The notes under the pieces are model-generated. The model did not search any database. It worked only from the letters and a program-made list of their open reading frames with translations, and was not told where the DNA came from. A stretch of 33,064 nt of DNA, taken from the NCBI GenBank assembly GCA_028287685.1, contig JAQBPE010000082.1, positions 1-33,064 on the forward strand. Direction: 5' to 3'. The position numbers and the translations under genes are program-made. Numbering within the stretch: position 1 is the stretch's first letter; every line of letters begins with the position of its first letter. Shown here piece after piece: positions 15,847 through 22,446 of the stretch. The DNA comes from Cyanobacteria bacterium RYN_339 (GTDB lineage: Bacteria; Cyanobacteriota; Sericytochromatia; S15B-MN24; JAQBPE01).

Positions 15847-16557
15847 ATGAAGAAAATCCTGGTTGTCGATGACGAACCGATGAGCCACCAGCTGGTCAGC
15901 GCCGTGCTGCGCGTGTTGGGGGACATCGAGATCCAACAGGCCCACACCGGCACGGAGGGCCTGGCCAAGGCCCAGGCGGATCCGCCCGACCTGATCATCT
16001 CCGACATCAACATGCCGGACATGGACGGGCTGACGCTCTGCCAGAAGATCCGCGAAACCCCGGAGCTATCCGACGCCCTGATCTTGCTCTTGACCGCGCG
16101 CGGCGAGGCCCAGGACAAGTACGAGGGCTTCCTGCTGGGCGCCGACGACTACATGACCAAGCCCTTCGACGTGATGGAGCTGCAGCTGCGCATCAAGGCG
16201 CTGTTGCGCCGCGGCGGGCGCGAGCGCGGCGAGAGCCGGCGCGCGGACGGCTTGCTGGCCGCCGGGCCCCTGACGCTCGAGCCGGCGCGCTTCGTCGCCA
16301 AGGTGGGCGAAAAGGAGGTGCGCCTCACGGGCACGGAGCTCGCGATCATGAAGTACTTCGTGACGCACCCGGACGCGATCGTGAGCGCGGAAACGCTCTT
16401 GAACCAGGCGCTGGACTACCCCAGCGGCGTGGGCAACCCCCAGGTGATCCACACCCACTTGAAGAACATCCGCGCCAAGTTCCGCAACGCGGACGTGGAG
16501 TTGGGCTTCCTCACCAGCAGCTGGCAGGGTTACTGCTTCGAGACCGGCGCGACGTGA
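15847..16557 (+). CDS. OmpR/PhoB-family response regulator
   Basis: 236 aa. The receiver domain has the acidic pair Asp8/Asp9, phospho-acceptor Asp53 (ISDINMPDMDG), Thr83 and Lys105 (MTKPFD). After an Arg-rich linker (about 124-135) a winged-helix DNA-binding domain follows: VRLTGTELAIMKYFVTHPD, then VIHTHLKNIRAKF as recognition helix and the WQGYCF wing. It would bind DNA as a phosphorylated dimer. The gene diverges from the aldehyde oxidoreductase operon and might control it. No kinase gene is adjacent; the orphan kinase at 8834-10342 is a possible partner. Confidence 0.94.
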   Translation: MKKILVVDDEPMSHQLVSAVLRVLGDIEIQQAHTGTEGLAKAQADPPDLIISDINMPDMDGLTLCQKIRETPELSDALILLLTARGEAQDKYEGFLLGADDYMTKPFDVMELQLRIKALLRRGGRERGESRRADGLLAAGPLTLEPARFVAKVGEKEVRLTGTELAIMKYFVTHPDAIVSAETLLNQALDYPSGVGNPQVIHTHLKNIRAKFRNADVELGFLTSSWQGYCFETGAT

Positions 16558-17021
16558 AGACCAACGCGGTGAGGACGCTCGACGCGGCCAAGGTGGCCTA
16601 CGACCTCGCGCCCTACGAGGTGGACGAGGACGACCTGAGCGCCGAAACGGTGGCGGCCAAGATCGGCTGGCCCGTCGAGAAGGTCTTCAAGACCCTGGCG
16701 GTGCGCGGCGACAAGACCGGCGTGGTGCTCGCCGTGATCGCGACGCCGCAGACGCTGGATCTCAAGGCGCTGGCCACGGCTTCGGGCAACAAGCGCTGCG
16801 AGCTGCTGCCGCTGGCGGAGGTCTTGCCCGTGACGGGCTACGTGCGCGGCGGGGTCTCGCCGATCGGCACGAAGAAGAAGTTCGCGGTCTACCTCGACGA
16901 GAGCGCGCGGGCCTTCGAGGCGATCAGCGTGAGCGCGGGCGCACGGGGCCTACAGCTCTTGATCTCGCCCGTGGCGCTGGCGGCGGTGACGCAGGCCAGC
17001 TGGGCGAGCGTCGGACGCTAG
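16554..17021 (+). CDS. ybaK: Cys-tRNA(Pro)/Cys-tRNA(Cys) deacylase YbaK/EbsC
   Basis: 155 aa, the usual family length. The start GTG 16554 overlaps the regulator stop (GTGA). The conserved features are EKVFKTLAVRGD with Lys46 at the catalytic position, AVIATPQTLDLKALA, GYVRGGVSPIGTKKK and ISVSAGARGLQLLI. YbaK hydrolyses Cys mischarged onto tRNA(Pro) by prolyl-tRNA synthetase. Cytoplasmic, a housekeeping fidelity factor; the link to the upstream regulator is probably only transcriptional. Confidence 0.93.
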   Translation: MKTNAVRTLDAAKVAYDLAPYEVDEDDLSAETVAAKIGWPVEKVFKTLAVRGDKTGVVLAVIATPQTLDLKALATASGNKRCELLPLAEVLPVTGYVRGGVSPIGTKKKFAVYLDESARAFEAISVSAGARGLQLLISPVALAAVTQASWASVGR

Positions 17022-17106
17022 AAGCCGAAGGGCAGCGGCTGGCGGCTGGTGTTGGCGGCGGTGATGCAGAACATGGCGGCGGTTTCCTTCCGGGGGGACC
17101 AGACCC
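17022..17106. other. Gap after ybaK, no gene supported
   Basis: On the minus strand an 18-codon ORF (MFCITAANTSRQPLPFGF) runs from ATG 17075 to the TAG shared with the end of ybaK, with GGAAGG upstream. It may be a degenerate tail of the small ORF above. Just beyond, at 17113-17124, is a perfect 12-bp palindrome GCCGGCGCCGGC. No clear terminator is visible for ybaK. Confidence 0.3.
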
Positions 17107-17283
17107 TTATCGGCCGGCGCCGGCGGAAACCCGGTTATGCACCTGTGAAGTTGATGTTAAGGAACTGTCCGTCAGGAAGGTCGCGGCCAACTGCACGGGC
17201 TGGCCTTGCAGGTAGAAGGTCAGGCCATGGACGTTGGTGCAGGTGACGGCGCCCTCGCGGGCATATTCGAAGGTGATCGGCAT
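17107..17283 (-). CDS. Possible small ORF, unknown
   Basis: 58 codons from ATG 17283 to TAA 17107, downstream of the MFS gene on the same strand. The product starts MPITFEYAREGAVTCTNVHG and is plausible for about 40 residues, then becomes Ser/Thr-rich and low quality (SSLTSTSQV), as if the frame were lost. CATATT lies 6 nt upstream of the ATG, resembling the leaderless layout seen elsewhere. It may be a remnant of a longer gene. Not recognised. Confidence 0.3.
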   Translation of the reverse strand: MPITFEYAREGAVTCTNVHGLTFYLQGQPVQLAATFLTDSSLTSTSQVHNRVSAGAGR

Positions 17284-17337
17284 AAATTCAATATGTGGAT
17301 CTTAGGCCGAAGCTAAACCGATGCAAGACGAAGTTTT

Positions 17338-18564
17338 CTAAACGTCCGCCTGGCGGGTCCACCAACCCCAGCCGGCCGCCACCAGCATCAGGGCGCCCAC
17401 CGTGCCGATCACCTCCGTGATGCCGAGGCGCTCCACCAAGAAGCCGGCGGAGGCCAGCGGCAAGGTGGTGGCGATGTTCAGCACCGTGTTCTGGGCGCCG
17501 AAGACCTTGCCGCGCATCTCCTCGCTCACGAGCTCCTGCAGGCGCGTCTGCAGGGGCACGGCCACCAGGGCCGCGGAGATCCCGAGGACAAGCGCGATCG
17601 CGAAGGCCATGTTGGCGGAGCGCCCACCGCTGGCCGCGAGCGCCGCCAGCGACAGGCCGCAGGCCATGAAGCCCAAGGTCACGATCAGCGCCTTGTTCCA
17701 CTTCGAGCCCAATTGCCCGATCACGCCCGCCCCCGCCCCCAGCCCGACGCCGGCCATGGCCAGGAACCAGCTGAAGTTGGCGTGCAGCACCTGCTTGGCG
17801 AAGATGATGGCGAGCACGCTCATGGCCGCGAACATGCCGAAGATCGCGACTTGCAACACCAACGTGCGCCGGATCGCGGCGCTGCCGCGGATGTAGCGGA
17901 AGCCCTCCATCAATTGGGCCCAGAAGCTCTCGCGCTCGTCGGCGCGCTGGTCGGGGAACTGGTAGCGCACGCAGGCCAGGAAGGCCACCGACACGGCGAA
18001 GCCGGCCGCCGTCACGTAGCTCGCGTCGCGCGTGCCCAGCCACTGCACCAGCGGCTCGCCCAGCGTGAAGGCCAGGATGATCGAGCCGATCATGGTGGTG
18101 GCGAACATCGAGTTGGCCTGCAGCAGCTGCGCCTTGCCCACCACCAGCGGCATGGCCGCGGCCTCCGCCGGGATGAAGGGCTGGGCGCAGCAACTGATCG
18201 CGAAGGCCAGGGCGATCGCCGTGACCAGGGCGTGCGGGCCGAAAGTGCCCAGGGCCACCACCAGCACCACGCGCGCCACGTTGGTCGCGACCATCACGCT
18301 GCGCTTGTCCAGCCGGTCGACGGCCACGCCGGCGATCGCGCCGAGCACCATGTTGGGCGTGGTGTGCAGCGCCAACGCCAGGCTCATGACGCGCGGCGAG
18401 CTGGAGAGGTCGCCCACGATCTCGACCAGCAGGATGAAGACCAGCTTGTCCGCGGTCTGGCTGAAGACCTGGCCCAGCCACATGACCAGGAACGCACGGT
18501 TGCGGAAGAGCGGCGCGAAGCCGGTCTCGGCGGGCGTTACGCCGGCGCCGTCGTCGGGATCCAC
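17338..18564 (-). CDS. MFS transporter
   Basis: 408 aa with about 11-12 hydrophobic segments. It opens with FAPLFRNRAFLVMWLGQVFSQ, typical of the EntS/MFS_3 group, and has the loop-2 motif VAVDRLDKRSVMVATNVARV (DRxxRR-type) and a Glu-rich central loop before segment 7 (DERESFWAQLMEGFRYIR). Such proteins export siderophores, drugs or metabolites by proton antiport; the substrate is unknown. GTG 18564 lies 28 nt inside the end of recO, so translation is probably coupled. Confidence 0.88.
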   Translation of the reverse strand: MDPDDGAGVTPAETGFAPLFRNRAFLVMWLGQVFSQTADKLVFILLVEIVGDLSSSPRVMSLALALHTTPNMVLGAIAGVAVDRLDKRSVMVATNVARVVLVVALGTFGPHALVTAIALAFAISCCAQPFIPAEAAAMPLVVGKAQLLQANSMFATTMIGSIILAFTLGEPLVQWLGTRDASYVTAAGFAVSVAFLACVRYQFPDQRADERESFWAQLMEGFRYIRGSAAIRRTLVLQVAIFGMFAAMSVLAIIFAKQVLHANFSWFLAMAGVGLGAGAGVIGQLGSKWNKALIVTLGFMACGLSLAALAASGGRSANMAFAIALVLGISAALVAVPLQTRLQELVSEEMRGKVFGAQNTVLNIATTLPLASAGFLVERLGITEVIGTVGALMLVAAGWGWWTRQADV

Positions 18565-19313
18565 TCGAACATGCCCTGCGCCTTGAGGTCCTTCTCCGCG
18601 CGGAAGCCCAGGTACTCGCGCAGGGCGCGGCGCATGCCGGCCAGGCGGCGCGGCTCGTCCGTCACGCCCGCGAGCGCGTCCAGCGGCGTCTCCTGCAACT
18701 GGCGCAACAGCCGCCAGCCGCCCGCGCTCATGCGGATTTGGCGGCCGGCCGTGGTCGGCCCGCAGCGGTCGCAGATCACGCCGCCGGCCTCGATGTTGAG
18801 GGCGTAGGCCTCGTCCCCCGTCTCGATCGCGCGCTCGCAGGCCAGGCAGGCGTCGAGCTCGGGGCGGTAGCCCAGCAGGTCCAACACTTGCAACTCGAAG
18901 GCCGCCGTCAGCACCTGCGGCTCCGTGCCCGGCACGAGGGCGGCGAGCAGCGATACGTAGAGGTCGTAGATCTCCGGGGCGGGGTCGTCTTCCTCCAGGA
19001 AGGCCATCAGCACCTCGGCGGCGGCGATCGCCACGGCCAGGCGGTCGAGGTCCTCCATCACGGCCGGGAAGCGCTGCGTGCCCTCGGCCTGGACCACCAC
19101 GTCCATGCTGCGGCCCTTGGCCAGCTGGATCTGGTTCTCGCGCAGCGGCTCGAGGCGGCCGCCGATGCGGGTGTTGGCCTTGCGCATGCCCTTGCCCACG
19201 ACACGCTTCAAGCCCTGGTCGCGCGTGAACAAGACCAGGATTTTGTCGTTCTCGCCGAGGACGTAGTGCCTCAGCACGATGCCCTGGACGGTGTAGCTGC
19301 GCGCCGAGTCCAC
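18537..19313 (-). CDS. recO: DNA repair protein RecO
   Basis: 258 aa from GTG 19313, preferred because GGGGAGG lies 5 nt upstream and family members begin a few residues before the GIVLRHYVLGENDKIL motif; an in-frame ATG at 19334 would add seven residues. The N-terminal OB fold (1-80) is followed by a helical domain with a zinc site at Cys156, Cys159, Cys181 and Cys184 (CLAC and CDRC). RecO anneals ssDNA and loads RecA with RecR in the RecF pathway. Upstream TGCTATGAC or CATAAT could serve as -10. Confidence 0.93.
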   Translation of the reverse strand: MDSARSYTVQGIVLRHYVLGENDKILVLFTRDQGLKRVVGKGMRKANTRIGGRLEPLRENQIQLAKGRSMDVVVQAEGTQRFPAVMEDLDRLAVAIAAAEVLMAFLEEDDPAPEIYDLYVSLLAALVPGTEPQVLTAAFELQVLDLLGYRPELDACLACERAIETGDEAYALNIEAGGVICDRCGPTTAGRQIRMSAGGWRLLRQLQETPLDALAGVTDEPRRLAGMRRALREYLGFRAEKDLKAQGMFEWIPTTAPA

Positions 19314-19362
19314 GTTGGCCTCCCCATGGGTCATAGCATTATGTCATGGATTGGTCCGAAAG

Positions 19363-19926
19363 TCAGCGCTGGTCGCCTTCTTGCTCCCCCGCGCTGGCCA
19401 CATGCCGGAGGTTGGCGAGCAGGGCCGGCGTGAGGCCCAGCGCGTCGGCGAAGTGCTCCACGGAGCGGAAGGGGCGCTCGCGCCGCAGCCGCTGGGCCAC
19501 CTCGGCGCCCATCATGCCCACGCCGGGCAAGGCGGCCAGCTCTTCCTCCGTGGCGTGGTTGACGTCCACGCGCCGCGCCGCCAGCCGCAGCAGGCCGCGC
19601 CGGGGCTGGTCCAAGGGGCGGAACCCTGCCAGGCGCTCGCGGTACTCGTGCCGGATCGCGAAGCCATGCGCGGTCGCGGCGATGGTGGCGAGGAAGACCA
19701 GGCCGACGGCCAGGTCCGTTAGCGCGGTGTTGGGCCCCGGGCCGATCTCCGTGAACATGAACAGCACGGGCGCGAGGTAGACGGCCGCGGCAATCAACCA
19801 GGGCCGGTGCTTGGCGCGCAGCCCGATGTAGGCGAAGGCGGCCCAGCTCAGGAACGGCAGGGGCAACACCGCCAGCCACGCCAGCTCGAAGACGGCCCAG
19901 GGGCGCTTACGCTCGACCTCATCCAT
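19363..19926 (-). CDS. Membrane protein with C-terminal ComEA-like helix-hairpin-helix
   Basis: 187 aa. Three hydrophobic segments (about 12-36, 43-60 and 68-90) are followed by a soluble tail with DVNHATEEELAALPGVG (121-137) and RPFRSVEHFADALGL, the T2SK/ComEA-type HhH unit. In ComEA this fold binds DNA non-specifically during uptake, but it also occurs in general secretion and repair proteins. The lack of other competence genes here leaves its role open. The predicted odd number of segments would place N-terminus and HhH on opposite faces. It sits just before recO on the same strand. Confidence 0.8.
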   Translation of the reverse strand: MDEVERKRPWAVFELAWLAVLPLPFLSWAAFAYIGLRAKHRPWLIAAAVYLAPVLFMFTEIGPGPNTALTDLAVGLVFLATIAATAHGFAIRHEYRERLAGFRPLDQPRRGLLRLAARRVDVNHATEEELAALPGVGMMGAEVAQRLRRERPFRSVEHFADALGLTPALLANLRHVASAGEQEGDQR

Positions 19927-19934
19927 ACCGCGGG

Positions 19935-19940
19935 ATTATA
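19935..19940 (-). promoter_or_regulatory. Consensus -10 box of the HhH membrane protein gene
   Basis: TATAAT on the minus strand, 8 nt before the ATG at 19926, again predicts a leader of one or two bases. It is preceded by GG rather than TG, within CCCCCCGGGGG. No -35 or Shine-Dalgarno sequence is evident. Confidence 0.6.
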
Positions 19941-19952
19941 CCCCCGGGGGGA

Positions 19953-20147
19953 TCAGCGCAGCGTCGTGCCGGCGTTGGGGCCGTCGGGCGGCAGGGAGCT
20001 GGTGACGGTGTTGATCCAGCCGTAGACGTGATCGCCCGCGTAGTACCACAGGCCGGCGCCGACAAAGGCGCAGCCGGCCAGGAACGAGGCGTTGGAGGTC
20101 ATGGCCTGGCCGGATTCGTCGGTCAGCAAGTGCATCAAGCTCTTCAT
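19953..20147 (-). CDS. Flp-pilin-like small membrane protein lacking the conserved Glu
   Basis: 64 aa from ATG 20147 with GGAGG just upstream (short spacing). The N-terminal MKSLMHLLTDESGQAMTSN and following hydrophobic segment (about 20-40) mirror Flp/type IVb pilins, whose leader ends DExG before ATAIEY. Here Gly is followed by QAMTSN, so the usual Glu at +5 and Tyr at +6 are Ser and Asn. The Glu is needed for pilus assembly, so this may be a pseudopilin, a minor pilin or an unrelated membrane peptide. The mature tail is short and polar. No tad genes are in the window. Confidence 0.6.
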   Translation of the reverse strand: MKSLMHLLTDESGQAMTSNASFLAGCAFVGAGLWYYAGDHVYGWINTVTSSLPPDGPNAGTTLR

Positions 20148-20203
20148 GCCTCCAGCGTACCCCACCTGGATGACGGGCAAATTACCTGGTTGTTACGCGA
20201 TCA

Positions 20204-20767
20204 TCAACCCGGCGCGAGCTTGGCCGTGGCGGCCACCAGGGCATGGGCCAGCTCCTCGAGCATGGCGCTGCTCTTGGCGTTCAGCAGCGCGCCGTCCGGG
20301 CCGAAGGCTTCGTGGGCGCGCGGCACCAGCAGCTGCTCCGGCAAGGCCCAGCAGCCCAAGGTCGTGACGATCTGGCGCAGGTGGTAGTGCGCCCGCATGG
20401 CCCCGTACATGCCGGGCGAGGCGCCGGTCAGCGCCACGACCTTGCCCGCGAAGACGTCCTCGTCGCCGCGGCTGGCCCAGTCGATGGCGTTCTTGAAGGT
20501 GCCCGGCACGGAGCTGTTGTACTCCGGGCAGGCGATCCAGAGCCCCTGGGCCTTGGCCAGCCGCGCCTTGAAGGCCACCGCGCCGGGCGGCAGACCCTCC
20601 TGCTCCTCGAGGTCGCCGTCGTAGAGCGGCATCATGACCTCGCGCAGGTCGACCAGGTCCACGCTAGCGCCGGCGCGGGCCAGGGCGTCCGCGCCGAGGC
20701 GCGCGAGCTTGCGGTTGAAGGAGCCCGCGCGCAAGCTGCCGGCCAAAGCGACGATGTGGGGTGCCAT
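20204..20767 (-). CDS. NAD(P)H-dependent FMN reductase family protein
   Basis: 187 aa from ATG 20767 with AGGAGG 8 nt upstream. The flavodoxin-like fold is shown by IVALAGSLRAGSFNRKLA (phosphate-binding loop, 5-22) and PEYNSSVPGTFKNAIDWASR (81-100), followed by ALTGASPGMYGAMRAHYHLRQ, given here in pieces of the family pattern. Members reduce FMN, quinones, azo dyes or chromate with NAD(P)H. Cytoplasmic. It is divergent from the envelope gene set at 20826 with 58 bp between starts. Confidence 0.9.
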   Translation of the reverse strand: MAPHIVALAGSLRAGSFNRKLARLGADALARAGASVDLVDLREVMMPLYDGDLEEQEGLPPGAVAFKARLAKAQGLWIACPEYNSSVPGTFKNAIDWASRGDEDVFAGKVVALTGASPGMYGAMRAHYHLRQIVTTLGCWALPEQLLVPRAHEAFGPDGALLNAKSSAMLEELAHALVAATAKLAPG

Positions 20768-20825
20768 TTCAGTTTCCTCCTGGCTCGGTCGAATGTTAAC
20801 CCAAGACGCTGGGTAAGGAGTTACT

Positions 20826-21068
20826 ATGCAGATCTCGCGATGCCGCTTGCTTCTCGCCGCCGCCTTGGCCTGGGCAGCATACACGCCCCCGGCCCAGGCG
20901 TACATCGACCCGACCGCCGCCGGCGCGGCGCTGCAGTCGGCGTACGTGGTGGTGGCCTCCGCGCTGATGACCCTGGCCTTGGTGCCGAAGAAGGTCGCGG
21001 CCGGTTTCGCGCGGTTGAAGGGCTGGCTGCGACCGGGCGCCCCGCAGCCCCCGGACGGCGAAGCCTAG
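20826..21068 (+). CDS. Small YIDP-type membrane protein
   Basis: 80 aa. AAGGAG lies 6 nt before the ATG. It has a signal peptide (about 1-25, cleavage near AQA-Y) followed by YIDPTAAGAALQSAYVVV and a second hydrophobic segment, then a Lys/Arg-rich tail. Small proteins starting Y-[IV]-DP after the signal peptide commonly precede methyltransferase and sulfatase-type genes in bacterial envelope loci; here it does too. The biochemical role is not known. A 5-bp inverted repeat (20799-20814) sits just before its ribosome site. Confidence 0.75.
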   Translation: MQISRCRLLLAAALAWAAYTPPAQAYIDPTAAGAALQSAYVVVASALMTLALVPKKVAAGFARLKGWLRPGAPQPPDGEA

Positions 21069-21081
21069 CCATCCCACGCCT

Positions 21082-22446
21082 TTGGTAGCCCGCGACCCCG
21101 CCTCCTACACCGACCCCAACGGCTACGTCTACTGGCAGGACGGCCGCGTTTACCGTCGCGTGCACACAGCCAGCCACCTCAAGGCCGTGCTGGCCGCCTT
21201 CGGCGACGACCCGCGCCTGGCCACGGCCCGGGTCGTGAGCGAGGACGCGCAGGGCCTGGTGCTGGAGCACGGTCGGGTGGCGCCCGCCAGCTACCCGCAG
21301 GAGTGGCCCGCGGCCATGCTGAAAGACGCGGCCACGCTGGTCGTGGAGGTGGCGTTGGCCGCCGCGGAGAAGGGCTTTGGGCTGGCCGACGGCCACCCCT
21401 GGAACGTGTTCTTCGACGGGCCCACGCCGCGCTTCCTGGACTGGGGCTCGTTCACGCCGGCGGACCCGCGCCTGCTCTGGCCCGCGCAGGCCCAGTTCAA
21501 CCGCTTCCTGTTCTACCCCTTGCACCTCTACGCCGCGGGCCACGCGGAGCTGGCGCGCGCGCGGTTGGCCGATCTGGCCTTGGGCGTGGGGCCGGCGCTG
21601 GCGCTCAAGACCCTGCCCACGGCCTACCGGCTGACGCACCCCAAGGCCACCCTGGGGCTGCTGGCCAACCGAGCGGCGGAGCGCCTGACGGAGACGCCGC
21701 GGGCCGGCACGGCACCCACGGCCACCGGCGACCCCGCCATGCTCGCCAAGCTGCGCCCCGGTTACTTCAAGGGCATCCTGCGCGACGTGGCCGCCATCCG
21801 CTTGCCGGGCCCGACGGGCGGCTGGGCGGCCTACTACGCCGCCTGCCCCAGCATGGAACGGGCGCAAGAGGACGCCAAGCTGCGCCTGATGGAGCAGTTG
21901 CTCGCGCGCTTCAAGCCCGCGACCGTGCTGGATCTGGGTGCCAACACCGGGCGCTTCTCGCTGCTGGCGGCGCGCGCCGGCGCGCGCGTGACGGCCCTCG
22001 ACCAGGACGATGCCAGCATGGCCTTGCTCTACCGCGAGGCCAAGGCCGAGCGCCTGCCGATCCTGCCCTTGGTGCTGGACCTGGGCAACCCCACGCCCGC
22101 CACGGGCTGGTGCGCCGCCCAGCGCCCAAACGCGCTGACGCGCTTCGCGAGCGACATGGCGCTGTTCCTGGCGCTGATCCACCACCTGGTCTTCACGGGC
22201 AACCACTCGCTGGAGCAGGTGGCCCAGCTGGCCAGGCGCGTGGCGCGGCGGACCGCCGTGGTGGAGTGGGTCGGCCCCCAGGACGCCATGGCCAAGTACC
22301 TGGCACGCACGGCCACCAAGGACTTCGGCTTCTATACGCTCGAGAACCTGGTCGCCGCGCTCGAGGCCCAGGGCTTCGCCGTGGAGGCGCTCGCGCCCCA
22401 CGCGCCGGACCGCCGGCTGTTGGTCTGCTCGTGCCTTCCTTCCTGA
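21082..22446 (+). CDS. Two-domain class I SAM methyltransferase with kinase-like N-terminus
   Basis: 454 aa from TTG 21082, with no evident ribosome site, so the start is tentative. The N-terminal half begins DPNGYVYWQDGRVYRRV and contains GLADGHPWNVFF with FLDWGSF (Asp103, Asn108, Asp120), reminiscent of a kinase or phosphotransferase catalytic loop but lacking other kinase motifs. The C-terminal half has the SAM motif VLDLGANTGRFSLLAA (Asp284) and ALDQDD. It likely modifies an envelope glycolipid or lipid-linked substrate, judging by the neighbouring small membrane protein and transferase. Its end overlaps the next gene by 16 nt. Confidence 0.8.
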   Translation: MVARDPASYTDPNGYVYWQDGRVYRRVHTASHLKAVLAAFGDDPRLATARVVSEDAQGLVLEHGRVAPASYPQEWPAAMLKDAATLVVEVALAAAEKGFGLADGHPWNVFFDGPTPRFLDWGSFTPADPRLLWPAQAQFNRFLFYPLHLYAAGHAELARARLADLALGVGPALALKTLPTAYRLTHPKATLGLLANRAAERLTETPRAGTAPTATGDPAMLAKLRPGYFKGILRDVAAIRLPGPTGGWAAYYAACPSMERAQEDAKLRLMEQLLARFKPATVLDLGANTGRFSLLAARAGARVTALDQDDASMALLYREAKAERLPILPLVLDLGNPTPATGWCAAQRPNALTRFASDMALFLALIHHLVFTGNHSLEQVAQLARRVARRTAVVEWVGPQDAMAKYLARTATKDFGFYTLENLVAALEAQGFAVEALAPHAPDRRLLVCSCLPS

